From assembly GCA_032718475.1 (NCBI GenBank), contig JAUCBJ010004184.1:1-64000 (forward strand): a DNA stretch of 64,000 bases. The letters are read 5' to 3'. This document shows positions 23,725 to 38,300 of the stretch, one piece after another. The translations under genes were made by a program, and so were the position numbers. The notes under the pieces are model-generated. The model saw only the letters and a list, made by a program, of their open reading frames with translations, had not been told where the DNA came from and ran no database searches. This DNA comes from Nemertoderma westbladi. Its lineage: Eukaryota; Xenacoelomorpha; Nemertodermatida; Nemertodermatidae. Each line of letters starts with the position of its first letter. The first letter of the stretch is position 1.

Positions 23725-26610
23725 TTCCACTCTTCAATCCTTGCATTATTTCTCTCTTCCATGCTTCATCTCTTCCATCCTTGCATTATTTCTCTCTTCC
23801 ATGCTTCCACTCTTCAATCCTTGCATTATTTCTCTCTTCCATGCTTCCACTCTTCAATCCTTGCATTATTTCTCTCTTCCATGCTTCATCTCTTCAATCC
23901 TTGCATTATTTCTCTCTTCCATGCTTCCACTCTTCAATCCTTGCATTATTTCTCTCTTCCATGCTTCCACTCTTCAATCCTTGCATTATTTCTCTCTTCC
24001 ATGCTTCATCTCTTCAATCCTTGCATTATTTCTCTCTTCCATGTTTCCACTCAATCCTTGCATTATTTCTCTCTTCCATGCTTCCACTCTTCCATCCTTG
24101 CATTATTTCTCTCTTCCATGCTTCATCTCTTCCATCCTTGCATTATTTCTCTCTTCCATGCTTCCACTCTTCAATCCTTGCATTATTTCTCTCTTCCATG
24201 CTTCATCTCTTCAATCCTTGCATTATTTATCTCTTCCATGCTTCATCTCTTCCATCCTTGCATTATTTATCTCTTCCATGCATCATCTCTTCAATCCTTG
24301 CATTATTTCTCTCTTCCATGCTTCATCTCTTCCATCCTTGCATTATTTCTCTCTTCCATGCTTCCACTCTTCAATCCTTGCATTATTTCTCTCTTCCATG
24401 CTTCATCTCTTCCATCCTTGCATTATTTCTCTCTTCCATGCTTCATCTCTTCCATCCTTGCATTATTTCTCTCTTCCATGCATCATCTCTTCAATCCTTG
24501 CATTATTTCTCTCTTCCATGCTTCATCTCTTCCATCCTTGCATTATTTCTCTCTTCCATGCTTCATCTCTTCCATCCTTGCATTATTTCTCTCTTCCATG
24601 CTTCATCTCTTCCATCCTTGCATTATTTATCTCTTCCATGCATCATCTCTTCAATCCTTGCATTATTTCTCTCTTCCATGCTTCATCTCTTCCATCCTTG
24701 CATTATTTCTCTCTTCCATGCTTCCACTCTTCAATCCTTGCATTATTTCTCTCTTCCATGCTTCCACTCTTCCATCCTTGCATTATTTCTCTCTTCCATG
24801 CTTCCACTCTTCAATCCTTGCATTATTTCTCTCTTCCATGCTTCATCTCTTCAATCCTTGCATTATTTCTCTCTTCCATGCTTCATCTCTTCAATCCTTG
24901 CATTATTTATCTCTTCCATGCTTCATCTCTTCCATCCTTGCATTATTTCTCTCTTCCATGCATCATCTCTTCAATCCTTGCATTATTTCTCTCTTCCATG
25001 CTTCCACTCTTCAATCATTGCATTATTTCTCTCTTCCATGCTTCATCTCTTCCATCCTTGCATTATTTCTCTCTTCCATGCATCATCTCTTCAATCCTTG
25101 CATTATTTCTCTCTTCCATGCATCATCTCTTCAATCCTTGCATTATTTCTCTCTTCCATGCATCATCTCTTCAATCCTTGCATTATTTCTCTCTTCCATG
25201 CTTCCACTCTTCAATCATTGCATTATTTCTCTCTTCCATGCTTCATCTCTTCCATCCTTGCATTATTTCTCTCTTCCATGCTTCCACTCTTCAATCATTG
25301 CATTATTTCTCTCTTCCATGCTTCATCTCTTCCATCCTTGCATTATTTCTCTCTTCCATGCTTCCACTCTTCAATCATTGCATTATTTCTCTCTTCCATG
25401 CTTCATCTCTTCCATCCTTGCATTATTTCTCTCTTCCATGCATCATCTCTTCAATCCTTGCATTATTTCTCTCTTCCATGCATCATCTCTTCAATCCTTG
25501 CATTATTTCTCTCTTCCATGCATCATCTCTTCAATCCTTGCATTATTTCTCTCTTCCATGCATCATCTCTTCAATCCTTGCATTATTTCTCTCTTCCATG
25601 CTTCCACTCTTCCATCCTTGCATTATTTCTCTCTTCCATGCTTCATCTCTTCCATCCTTGCATTATTTCTCTCTTCCATGCTTCCACTCTTCAATCATTG
25701 CATTATTTCTCTCTTCCATGCTTCCACTCTTCAATCATTGCATTATTTCTCTCTTCCATGCTTCATCTCTTCAATCCTTGCATTATTTATCTCTTCCATG
25801 CTTCATCTCTTCCATCCTTGCATTATTTCTCTCTTCCATGCATCATCTCTTCAATCCTTGCATTATTTCTCTCTTCCATGCTTCATCTCTTCCATCCTTG
25901 CATTATTTCTCTCTTCCATGTTTCCACTCTTCAATCCTTGCATTATTTCTCTCTTCCATGCTTCATATCTTCCATCCTTGCATTATTTATCTCTTCCATG
26001 CTTCATATCTTCCATCCTTGCATTATTTATCTCTTCCATGCTTCATCTCTTCCATCCTTGCATTATTTATCTCTTCCATGCTTCATCTCTTCAATCCTTG
26101 CATTATTTCTCTCTTCCATGCTTCATCTCTTCAATCCTTGCATTATTTATCTCTTCCATGCTTCATCTCTTCAATCCTTGCATTATTTCTCTCTTCCATG
26201 CTTCATCTCTTCAATCCTTGCATTATTTCTCTCTTCCATGCTTCATCTCTTCCATCTTTGCATTATTTCTCTCTTCCATGCTTCATCTCTTCAATCCTTG
26301 CATTATTTCTCTCTTCCATGCTTCATCTCTTCAATCCTTGCATTATTTATCTCTTCCATGCTTCATCTCTTCAATCCTTTCATTATTTCTCTCTTCCATG
26401 CTTCATCTCTTCCATCCTTGCATTATTTATCTTTTCCATGCTTCATATCTTCCATCCTTGCATTATTTATCTCTTCCATGCTTCATCTCTTCAATCCTTG
26501 CATTATTTCTCTCTTCCATGCTTCATCTCTTCAATCCTTGCATTATTTCTCTCTTCCATGCTTCATCTCTTCCATCCTTGCATTATTTCTCTCTTCCTTG
26601 CTTCATCTCT

Positions 26611-26630
26611 TCCATCGTTGGTTATTTCTC
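26611..26630 (+). repeat. 39-bp divergent monomer
   Basis: The sequence reads CCATCGTTGGTTATTT where CCATCCTTGCATTATTT is expected: a one-base deletion plus substitutions. It appears to be a private mutation, not amplified elsewhere. Confidence 0.8.
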
Positions 26631-27276
26631 TCTTCCATGCTTCATCTCTTCAATCCTTGCATTATTTCTCTCTTCCATGCTTCATCGCTTCAATCCTTGC
26701 ATTATTTCTCTCTTCCATGCTTCCACTTTTACATCCTTGCATTATTTCTCTCTTCCATGCTTCATCTCTTCAATCCTTGCATTATTTCTCTCTTCCATGC
26801 TTCATCTCTTCAATCCTTGCATTATTTCTCTCTTCCATGCTTCATCTCTTCAATCCTTGCATTATTTCTCTCTTCCATGCTTCATCTCTTCAATCCTTGC
26901 ATTATTTATCTCTTCCATGCTTCATCTCTTCAATCCTTGCATTATTTCTCTCTTCCATGTTTCCACTCAATCCTTGCATTATTTCTCTCTTCCATGCTTC
27001 ATCTCTTCAATCCTTGCATTATTTCTCTCTTCCATGCTTCATCTCTTCAATCCTTGCATTATTTCTCTCTTCCATGCTTCATCTCTTCCATCCTTGCATT
27101 ATTTCTCTCTTCCATGCTTCATCTCTTCAATCCTTGCATTATTTCTCTCTTCCATGCTTCATCTCTTCCATCCTTGCATTATTTCTCTCTTCCATGCTTC
27201 ATCTCTTCCATCCTTGCATTATTTCTCTCTTCCATGCTTCATCTCTTCAATCCTTGCATTATTTCTCTCTTCCATG

Positions 27277-30250
27277 ATTCATCTCTTCCATCCTTGCATT
27301 ATTTCTCTCTTCCATGCTTCATCTCTTCCATCCTTGCATTATTTCTCTCTTCCATGCTTCATCTCTTCAATCCTTGCATTATTTCTCTCTTCCATGCTTC
27401 ATCTCTTCAATCCTTGCATTATTTCTCTCTTCCATGCTTCATCTCTTCAATCCTTGCATTATTTCTCTCTTCCATGCTTCATCTCTTCAATCCTTGCATT
27501 ATTTCTCTCTTCCATGTTTCCACTCAATACTTGCATTATTTCTCTCTTCCATGTTTCCACTCAATCCTTGCATTATTTCTCTCTTCCATGCTTCATCTCT
27601 TCCATCCTTGCATTATTTCTCTCTTCCATGCTTCATCTCTTCCATCCTTGCATTATTTCTCTCTTCCATGCTTCATCTCTTCAATCCTTGCATTATTTCT
27701 CGCTTCCATGCTTCATCTCTTCAATCCTTGCATTATTTCTCTCTTCCATGCTTCATCTCTTCAATCCTTGCATTATTTCTCTCTTCCATGCTTCATCTCT
27801 TCAATCCTTACATTATTTCTCTCTTCCATGCTTCATCTCTTCAATCCTTGCATTATTTCTCTCTTCCATGTTTCCACTCAATCCTTGCATTATTTCTCTC
27901 TTCCATGCTTCATCTCTTCAATCCTTGCATTATTTCTCTCTTCCATGCTTCATCTCTTCAATCCTTGCATTATTTCTCTCTTCCATGCTTCATCTCTTCC
28001 ATCCTTGCATTATTTCTCTCTTCCATGCTTCATCTCTTCAATCCTTGCATTATTTCTCTCTTCCATGCTTCATCTCTTCCATCCTTGCATTATTTCTCTC
28101 TTCCATTCTTCATCTCTTCCATCCTTGCATTATTTCTCTCTTCCATGCTTCATCTCTTCAATCCTTGCATTATTTCTCTCTTCCATGCTTCATCTCTTCA
28201 ATCCTTGCATTATTTCTCTCTTCCATGCTTCATCTCTTCCATCCTTGCATTATTTCTCTCTTCCATGCTTCATCTCTTCAATCCTTGCATTATTTCTCTC
28301 TTCCATGCTTCATCTCTTCCATCCTTGCATTATTTCTCTCTTCCATGCTTCATCTCTTCCATCCTTGCATTATTTCTCTCTTCCATGCTTCATCTCTTCA
28401 ATCCTTGCATTATTTCTCTCTTCCATGATTCATCTCTTCCATCCTTGCATTATTTCTCTCTTCCATGCTTCATCTCTTCCATCCTTGCATTATTTCTCTC
28501 TTCCATGCTTCATCTCTTCAATCCTTGCATTATTTCTCTCTTCCATGCTTCATCTCTTCAATCCTTGCATTATTTCTCTCTTCCATGCTTCATCTCTTCA
28601 ATCCTTGCATTATTTCTCTCTTCCATGCTTCATCTCTTCAATCCTTGCATTATTTCTCTCTTCCATGTTTCCACTCAATACTTGCATTATTTCTCTCTTC
28701 CATGTTTCCACTCAATCCTTGCATTATTTCTCTCTTCCATGCTTCATCTCTTCCATCCTTGCATTATTTCTCTCTTCCATGCTTCATCTCTTCCATCCTT
28801 GCATTATTTCTCTCTTCCATGCTTCATCTCTTCAATCCTTGCATTATTTCTCGCTTCCATGCTTCATCTCTTCAATCCTTGCATTATTTCTCTCTTCCAT
28901 GTTTCCACTCAATCCTTGCATTATTTCTCTCTTCCATGCTTCATCTCTTCAATCCTTGCATTATTTCTCTCTTCCATGCTTCATCTCTTCAATCCTTGCA
29001 TTATCTCTCTCTTCCATGTTTCCACTCAATCCTTGCATTATTTCTCTCTTCCATGCTTCATCTCTTCAATCCTTGCATTATTTCTCTCTTCCATGCTTCA
29101 TCTCTTCCATCCTTGCATTATTTCTCTCTTCCATGCTTCATCTCTTCAATCCTTGCATTATTTCTCTCTTCCATGCTTCTTCTCTTCCATCCTTGCATTA
29201 TTTCTCTCTTCCATGCTTCATCTCTTCAATCCTTGCATTATTTCTCTCTTCCATGCTTCATCTCTTCAATCCTTACATTATTTCTCTCTTCCATGCTTCA
29301 TCTCTTCAATCCTTGCATTATTTCTCTCTTCCATGTTTCCACTCAATCCTTGCATTATTTCTCTCTTCCATGCTTCATCTCTTCAATCCTTGCATTATTT
29401 CTCTCTTCCATGCTTCATCTCTTCAATCCTTGCATTATTTCTCTCTTCCATGCTTCATCTCTTCCATCCTTGCATTATTTCTCTCTTCCATGCTTCATCT
29501 CTTCAATCCTTGCATTATTTCTCTCTTCCATGCTTCATCTCTTCCATCCTTGCATTATTTCTCTCTTCCATTCTTCATCTCTTCCATCCTTGCATTATTT
29601 CTCTCTTCCATGCTTCATCTCTTCAATCCTTGCATTATTTCTCTCTTCCATGATTCATCTCTTCCATCCTTGCATTATTTCTCTCTTCCATGCTTCATCT
29701 CTTCCATCCTTGCATTATTTCTCTCTTCCATGCTTCATCTCTTCAATCCTTGCATTATTTCTCTCTTCCATGCTTCATCTCTTCAATCCTTGCATTATTT
29801 CTCTCTTCCATGTTTCCACTCAATACTTGCATTATTTCTCTCTTCCATGCTTCATCTCTTCAATCCTTGCATTATTTCTCTCTTCCATGCTTCATCTCTT
29901 CAATCCTTGCATTATTTCTCTCTTCCATGTTTCCACTCAATCCTTGCATTATTTCTCTCTTCCATGCTTCATCTCTTCAATCCTTGCATTATTTCTCTCT
30001 TCCATGCTTCATCTCTTCAATCCTTGCATTATTTCTCTCTTCCATGCTTCATCTCTTCCATCCTTGCATTATTTCTCTCTTCCATGCTTCATCTCTTCAA
30101 TCCTTGCATTATTTCTATTTTCCATGCTTCATCTCTTCCATCCTTGCATTATTTCTCTCTTCCATGCTTCATCTCTTCCATCCTTGCATTATTTCTCTCT
30201 TCCATGCTTCATCTCTTCAATCCTTGCATTATTTCTCTCTTCCATGATTC
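27277..30250 (+). repeat. ~1,150-bp higher-order repeat with TCCATGATTC marker
   Basis: The rare marker TTCCATGATTCATC occurs at about 27275, 28426, 29651 and 30245, spaced 1,151, 1,225 and 594 bp. Counting the short monomers explains these numbers: 29 units with 3 short (1,160-9), 31 units with 5 short (1,240-15) and 15 units with 2 short (600-6). The marker is itself a forward-strand TGA in one frame, so the amplification carried a nonsense change along. Confidence 0.85.
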
Positions 30251-31140
30251 ATCTCTTCCATCCTTGCATTATTTCTCTCTTCCATGCTTCATCTCTTCAA
30301 TCCTTGCATTATTTCTCTCTTCCATGCTTCATCACTTCAATCCTTGCATTATTTCTCGCTTCCATGCTTCATCTCTTTAATCCTTGCATTATTTCTCTCT
30401 TCCATGTTTCCACTCAATCCTTGCATTATTTCTCTCTTCCATGTTTCCACTCTTCAATCCTTGCATTATTTCTCTCTTCCATGTTTCCACTCTTCAATCC
30501 TTGCATTATTTCTCTCTTCCATGCTTCATCTCTTCCATCCTTGCATTATTTCTCTCTTCCATGCTTCATCTCTTCAATCCTTGCATTATTTCTCTCTTCC
30601 ATGCTTCATCTCTTCCATCCTTGCATTATTTCTCTCTTCCATGCTTTATCTCTTCCATCCTTGCATTATTTCTCTCTTCCATGCTTCTTCTCTTCAATCC
30701 TTGCATTATTTCTCTCTTCCATGCTTCATCTCTTCAATCCTTGCATTATTTCTCTCTTCCATGCTTCATCTCTTCCATCCTTGCATTATTTCTCTCTTCC
30801 ATGCTTCATCTCTTCCATCCTTGCATTATTTATCTCTTCCATGCTTCATCTCTTCAATCCTTGCATTATTTCTCTCTTCCATGCTTCATCTCTTCAATCC
30901 TTGCATTATTTATCTCTTCCATGCTTCATCTCTTCAATCCTTTCATTATTTCTCTCTTCCATGCTTCATCTCTTCCGTCCTTGCATTATTTCTCTCTTAC
31001 ATGCTTCATCTCTTCCATCCTTGCATTATTTCTCTCTTCCATGCTTCATCTCTTCCATCCTTGCATTATTTCTCTCTTCCATGCTTCATCTCTTCAATCC
31101 TTGCATTATTTCTCTCTTCCATGCTTCATCTCTTCCATCC

Positions 31141-31205
31141 TTACATTATTTCTATCTTCCATACTTCCACTATCCATCCTTGCATTACTTATCTCTTTCA
31201 TGCTT
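31141..31205 (+). repeat. Most divergent monomers of the array
   Basis: Around 31141-31205 the monomers carry TTACATTATTTCTATC, CCATACTTCCACTATCC (one base deleted), TGCATTACTT and CTCTTTCATG within less than two units. This is the densest cluster of private changes in the array. It separates the 37-bp-monomer domain from the AATCATT-rich domain that begins near 31.6 kb. Confidence 0.75.
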
Positions 31206-33680
31206 CATCTCTTCCATCCTTGCATTATTTCTCTCTTCCATGCTTCATCTCTTCCATCCTTGCATTATTTCTCTCTTCCATGCTTCATCTCTTCAATCCT
31301 TGCATTATTTCTCTCTTCCATGCTTCATCTCTTCCATCCTTGCATTATTTCTCTCTTCCATGCTTCATCTCTTCCATCCTTGCATTATTTCTCTCTTCCA
31401 TGCTTCATCTCTTCAATCCTTGCATTATTTATCTCTTCCATGCTTCATCTCTTCCATCCTTGCATTATTTCTCTCTTCCATGCTTCATCTCTTCAATCCT
31501 TGCATTATTTCTCTCTTCCATCCTTCATCTCTTCAATCCTTGCATTATTTCTCTCTTACATGCTTCATCTCTTCCATCCTTGCATTATTTCTCTCTTCCA
31601 TGCTTCCACTCTTCAATCATTGCATTATTTCTCTCTTCCATGCTTCATCTCTTCAATCCTTGCATTATTTCTCTCTTCCATGCTTCCACTCTTCAATCAT
31701 TGCATTATTTATCTCTTCCATGCTTCATCTCTTCCATCCTTGCATTATTTCTCTCTTCCATGCTTCATCTCTTCAATCCTTGCATTATTTCTCTCTTCCA
31801 TGCTTCCACTCTTCAATCATTGCATTATTTATCTCTTCCATGCTTCCACTCTTCAATCATTGCATTATTTATCTCTTCCATGCTTCCACTCTTCAATCAT
31901 TGCATTATTTATCTCTTCCATGCTTCATCTCTTCCATCCTTGCATTATTTCTCTCTTCCATGCTTCATCTCTTCAATCCTTGCATTATTTCTCTCTTCCA
32001 TGCTTCCACTCTTCCATCCTTGCATTATTTCTCTCTTCCATGCTTCCACTCTTCAATCCTTGCATTATTTCTCTCTTCCATGCTTCATCTCTTCCATCCT
32101 TGCATTATTTCTCTCTTCCATGCTTCATCTCTTCAATCCTTGCATTATTTATCTCTTCCATGCTTCATCTCTTCAATCCTTGCATTATTTCTCGCTTCCA
32201 TGCTTCATCTCTTCAATCCTTGCATTATTTCTCTCTTCCATGCTTCATCTCTTCAATCCTTGCATTATTTCTCTCTTCCATGCTTCATCTCTTCAATCCT
32301 TGCATTATTTCTCTCTTCCATGCTTCATCTCTTCAATCCTTGCATTATTTATCTCTTCCATGCATCATCTCTTCAATCATTGCATTATTTCTCTCTTCCA
32401 TGCTTCCACTCTTCAATCATTGCATTATTTCTCTCTTCCATGCTTCATCTCTTCAATCCTTGCATTATTTCTCTCTTCCATGCTTCCACTCTTCAATCAT
32501 TGCATTATTTCTCTCTTCCATGCTTCCACTCTTCAATCATTGCATTATTTCTCTCTTCCATCCTTCCACTCTTCAATCATTGCATTATTTCTCTCTTCCA
32601 TGCTTCCACTCTTCAATCATTGCATTATTTCTCTCTTCCATGCTTCCACTCTTCAATCATTGCATTATTTCTCTCTTCCATGCTTCATCTCTTCAATCAT
32701 TGCATTATTTCTCTCTTCCATGCTTCCACTCTTCAATCATTGCATTATTTCTCTCTTCCATGCTTCCACTCTTCAATCATTGCATTATTTCTCTCTTCCA
32801 TGCTTCCACTCTTCAATCATTGCATTATTTCTCTCTTCCATGCTTCCACTCTTCAATCATTGCATTATTTCTCTCTTCCATGCTTCATCTCTTCCATCCT
32901 TGCATTATTTCTCTCTTCCATGCTTCATCTCTCCAATCCTTGCATTATTTCTCTCTTCCATGCTTCATCTCTTCAATCCTTGCATTATTTCTCTCTTCCA
33001 TGCTTCATCTCTTCCATCCTTTCATTATTTCTCTCTTCCATGCTTCATCTCTCCAATCCTTGCATTATTTCTCTCTTCCATGCTTCATCTCTTCAATCCT
33101 TGCATTATTTCTCTCTTCCATGCTTCATCTCTTCCATCCTTGCATTATTTCTCTCTTCCATGCTTCATCTCTTCCATCCTTTCATTATTTCTCTCTTCCA
33201 TGCTTCATCTCTTCAATCATTGCATTATTTCTCTCTTCCATGCTTCATCTCTTCAATCCTTGCATTATTTCTCTCTTCCATGCTTCCACTCTTCAATCAT
33301 TGCATTATTTCTCTCTTCCATGCTTCCACTCTTCAATCATTGCATTATTTCTCTCTTCCATGCTTCATCTCTTCAATCCTTGCATTATTTCTCTCTTCCA
33401 TGCTTCCACTCTTCAATCATTGCATTATTTCTCTCTTCCATGCTTCCACTCTTCAATCATTGCATTATTTCTCTCTTCCATGCTTCCACTCTTCAATCAT
33501 TGCATTATTTCTCTCTTCCATGCTTCATCTCTTCAATCCTTGCATTATTTCTCTCTTCCATGCTTCCACTCTTCAATCATTGCATTATTTCTCTCTTCCA
33601 TGCTTCCACTCTTCAATCATTGCATTATTTCTCTCTTCCATGCTTCCACTCTTCAATCATTGCATTATTTCTCTCTTCCA

Positions 33681-36600
33681 TGCTTAATCTCGTCCATCCT
33701 TGCATTATTTCTCTCTTCCATGCTTAATCTCTGCCATCCTTGCATTATTTCTCTCTTCCATGCTTCATCTCTTCAATCCTTGCATTATTTCTCTCTTCCA
33801 TGCTTCCACTCTTCAATCATTGCATTATTTCTCTCTTCCATCCTTCCACTCTTCAATCCTTGCATTATTTCTCTCTTCCATGCTTCCACTCTTCAATCCT
33901 TGCATTATTTCTCTCTTCCATGCTTCCACTCTTCAATCATTGCATTATTTCTCTCTTCCATGCTTCCACTCTTCAATCATTGCATTATTTCTCTCTTCCA
34001 TGCTTCCACTCTTCAATCATTGCATTATTTCTCTCTTCCATCCTTCCACTCTTCAATCCTTGCATTATTTCTCTCTTCCATCCTTCCACTCTTCAATCCT
34101 TGCATTATTTCTCTCTTCCATGCTTCATCTCTTCAATCCTTGCATTATTTCTCTCTTCCATGCTTCCACTCTTCAATCATTGCATTATTTCTCTCTTCCA
34201 TGCTTAATCTCTGCCATCCTTGCATTATTTCTCTCTTCCATGCTTCCACTCTTCAATCATTGCATTATTTCTCTCTTCCATGCTTCCACTCTTCAATCAT
34301 TGCATTATTTCTCTCTTCCATGCTTCATCTCTTCCATCCTTGCATTATTTCTCTCTTCCATGCTTCATCTCTTCAATCCTTGCATTATTTCTCTCTTACA
34401 TGCTTCATCTCTTCAATCCTTGCATTATTTCTCTCTTCCATGCTTCCACTCTTCAATCATTGCATTATTTCTCTCTTCCATGCTTCATCTCTTCCATCCT
34501 TGCATTATTTCTCTCTTCCATGCTTCATCTCTTCAATCCTTGCATTATTTCTCTCTTACATGCTTCATCTCTTCAATCCTTGCATTATTTCTCTCTTACA
34601 TGCTTCATCTCTTCCATCCTTGCATTATTTCTCTCTCCCATGCTTCCACTCTTCAATCATTGCATTATTTCTCTCTTCCATGCTTCCACTCTTCAATCCT
34701 TGCATTATTTCTCTCTTCCATGCTTCATCTCTTCCATCCTTGCATTATTTCTCTCTTCCATGCTTCATCTCTTCAATCCTTGCATTATTTCTCTCTCCCG
34801 TGCTTCCACTCTTCAATCATTGCATTATTTCTCTCTTCCATGCTTCCACTCTTCAATCATTGCATTATTTCTCTCTTCCATGCTTCATCTCTTCAATCCT
34901 TGCATTATTTCTCTCTTCCATGCTTCATCTCTTCAATCCTTGCATTATTTCTCTCTTCCATGCTTCCACTCTTCAATCATTGCATTATTTCTCTCTTCCA
35001 TGCTTCATCTCTTCCATCCTTGCATTATTTCTCTCTTCCATGCTTCCACTCTTCAATCATTGCATTATTTCTCTCTTCCATGCTTCCACTCTTCAATCAT
35101 TGCATTATTTCTCTCTTCCATGCTTCCACTCTTCAATCATTGCATTATTTCTCTCTTCCATGCTTCCACTCTTCAATCATTGCATTATTTCTCTCTTCCA
35201 TGCTTCCACTCTTCAATCATTGCATTATTTCTCTCTTCCATGCTTCCACTCTTCCATCCTTGCATTATTTCTCTCTTCCATGCTTCCACTCTTCAATCAT
35301 TGCATTATTTCTCTCTTCCATGCTTCCACTCTTCAATCATTGCATTATTTCTCTCTTCCATGCTTCATCTCTTCCATCCTTGCATTATTTCTCTCTTCCA
35401 TGCTTCATCTCTTCAATCCTTGCATTATTTCTCTCTTCCATGCTTCATCTCTTCAATCCTTGCATTATTTCTCTCTTCCATGCTTCCACTCTTCAATCAT
35501 TGCATTATTTCTCTCTTCCATGCTTCCACTCTTCCATCCTTGCATTATTTCTCTCTTCCATGCTTCATCTCTTCAATCCTTGCATTATTTCTCTCTTCCA
35601 TGCTTCCACTCTTCAATCATTGCATTATTTCTCTCTTCCATGCTTCCACTCTTCCATCCTTGCATTATTTCTCTCTTCCATGCTTCCACTCTTCAATCAT
35701 TGCATTATTTCTCTCTTCCATGCTTCCACTCTTCAATCATTGCATTATTTCTCTCTTCCATGCTTCATCTCTTCCATCCTTGCATTATTTCTCTCTTCCA
35801 TGCTTCATCTCTTCAATCCTTGCATTATTTCTCTCTTCCATGCTTCATCTCTTCAATCCTTGCATTATTTCTCTCTTCCATGCTTCCACTCTTCAATCAT
35901 TGCATTATTTCTCTCTTCCATGCTTCATCTCTTCCATCCTTGCATTATTTCTCTCTTCCATGCTTCATCTCTTCAATCCTTGCATTATTTCTCTCTTCCA
36001 TGCTTCCACTCTTCAATCATTGCATTATTTCTCTCTTCCATGCTTCATCTCTTCAATCCTTGCATTATTTCTCTCTTCCATGCTTCCACTCTTCAATCAT
36101 TGCATTATTTCTCTCTTCCATGCTTCATCTCTTCCATCCTTGCATTATTTCTCTCTTCCATGCTTCCACTCTTCAATCATTGCATTATTTCTCTCTCCCG
36201 TGCTTCCACTCTTCAATCCTTGCATTATTTCTCTCTTCCATGCTTCATCTCTTCAATCATTGCATTATTTCTCTCTTCCATGCTTCCACTCTTCAATCAT
36301 TGCATTATTTCTCTCTTCCATGCTTCCACTCTTCAATCATTGCATTATTTCTCTCTTCCATGCTTCCACTCTTCAATCCTTGCATTATTTCTCTCTTCCA
36401 TGCTTAATCTCTGCCATCCTTGCATTATTTCTCGCTTCCATGCTTCATCTCTTCAATCCTTGCATTATTTCTCTCTTCCATGCTTCATCTCTTCAATCCT
36501 TGCATTATTTCTCTCTTCCATGCTTCATCTCTTCAATCCTTGCATTATTTCTCTCTTCCATGCTTCATCTCTTCAATCCTTGCATTATTTCTCTCTTCCA

Positions 36601-36800
36601 TGCTTCCACTCTTCAATCATTGCATTATTTCTCTCTTCCATGCTTCATCTCTTCAATCCTTGCATTATTTCTCTCTTCCATGCTTCATCTCTTCAATCAT
36701 TGCATTATTTCTCTCTTCCATGCTTCCACTCTTCAATCATTGCATTATTTCTCTCTTCCATGCTTAATCTCTGCCATCCTTGCATTATTTCTCGCTTCCA
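33681..36800 (+). repeat. First cluster of CTTAATCTCTGCC monomers
   Basis: The marker TGCTTAATCTCTGCC occurs at 33721, 34201, 36401 and 36761, and a sister form (TGCTTAATCTCGTCC) at 33681. It places a forward TAA in one frame. The last two are 360 bp apart and both are followed by a CTCGCTTCC monomer, so 36401-36760 and 36761 onward are a 360-bp tandem copy. Confidence 0.85.
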
Positions 36801-38300
36801 TGCTTCATCTCTTCAATCCTTGCATTATTTCTCTCTTCCATGCTTCATCTCTTCAATCCTTGCATTATTTCTCTCTTCCATGCTTCATCTCTTCAATCCT
36901 TGCATTATTTCTCTCTTCCATGCTTCATCTCTTCAATCCTTGCATTATTTCTCTCTTCCATGCTTCATCTCTTCAATCCTTGCATTATTTCTCTCTTCCA
37001 TGCTTCCACTCTTCAATCATTGCATTATTTATCTCTTCCATGCTTCATCTCTTCAATCCTTGCATTATTTCTCTCTTCCATGCTTCATCTCTTCCATCCT
37101 TGCATTATTTCTCTCTTCCATGCTTCATCTCTTCAATCCTTGCATTATTTCTCTCTTCCATGCTTCATCTCTTCAATCCTTGCATTATTTCTCTCTTCCA
37201 TGCTTCATCTCTTCCATCCTTGCATTATTTCTCTCTTCCATGCTTCATCTCTTCAATCCTTGCATTATTTCTCTCTTCCATGCTTCATCTCTTCAATCCT
37301 TGCATTATTTCTCTCTCCCGTGCTTCCACTCTTCAATCATTGCATTATTTATCTCTTCCATGCTTCCACTCTTCAATCATTGCATTATTTCTCTCTTCCA
37401 TCCTTCCACTCTTCAATCCTTGCATTATTTCTCTCTTCCATGCTTCATCTCTTCAATCCTTGCATTATTTCTCTCTTCCATGCTTCATCTCTTCAATCCT
37501 TGCATTATTTCTCTCTTCCATGCTTCATCTCTTCCATCCTTGCATTATTTCTCTCTTCCATGCTTCATCTCTTCAATCCTTGCATTATTTCTCTCTTCCA
37601 TGCTTCATCTCTTCCATCCTTGCATTATTTCTCTCTTCCATGCTTCATCTCTTCAATCCTTGCATTATTTCTCTCTTCCATGCTTCATCTCTTCCATCCT
37701 TGCATTATTTCTCTCTTCCATGCTTCATCTCTTCAATCCTTGCATTATTTCTCTCTTCCATGCTTCATCTCTTCCATCCTTGCATTATTTCTCTCTTCCA
37801 TGCTTCATCTCTTCAATCCTTGCATTATTTATCTCTTCCATGCTTCATCTCTTCAATCATTGCATTATTTATCTCTTCCATGCTTCCACTCTTCAATCAT
37901 TGCATTATTTCTCTCTTCCATCCTTCCACTCTTCAATCATTGCATTATTTCTCTCTTCCATGCTTCATCTCTTCAATCCTTGCATTATTTCTCTCTCCCG
38001 TGCTTCCACTCTTCAATCATTGCATTATTTCTCTCTTCCATGCTTCCACTCTTCAATCATTGCATTATTTCTCTCTCCCGTGCTTCCACTCTTCAATCCT
38101 TGCATTATTTCTCTCTTCCATGCTTCCACTCTTCAATCATTGCATTATTTCTCTCTCCCGTGCTTCCACTCTTCAATCCTTGCATTATTTCTCTCTTCCA
38201 TGCTTCCACTCTTCAATCATTGCATTATTTCTCTCTCCCGTGCTTCCACTCTTCCATCCTTGCATTATTTCTCTCTTCCATGCTTCATCTCTTCAATCCT

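Larger units (their letters stand above)
24031..30420 (+). repeat. 37-bp short-monomer domain
   Basis: Monomers reading GTTTCCACTCAATCC (three bases shorter than GTTTCCACTCTTCAATCC) occur near 24045, 26960, 27521, 27553, 27868, 28672, 28705, 28905, 29021, 29338, 29817, 29937 and 30410. Three of them (27521, 28672, 29817) also carry CAATAC. Around them the array is dominated by the AT state at 23-24 and by AATCC or CATCC ends. The AATCATT form is absent from about 26.6 to 31.6 kb. Confidence 0.85.
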
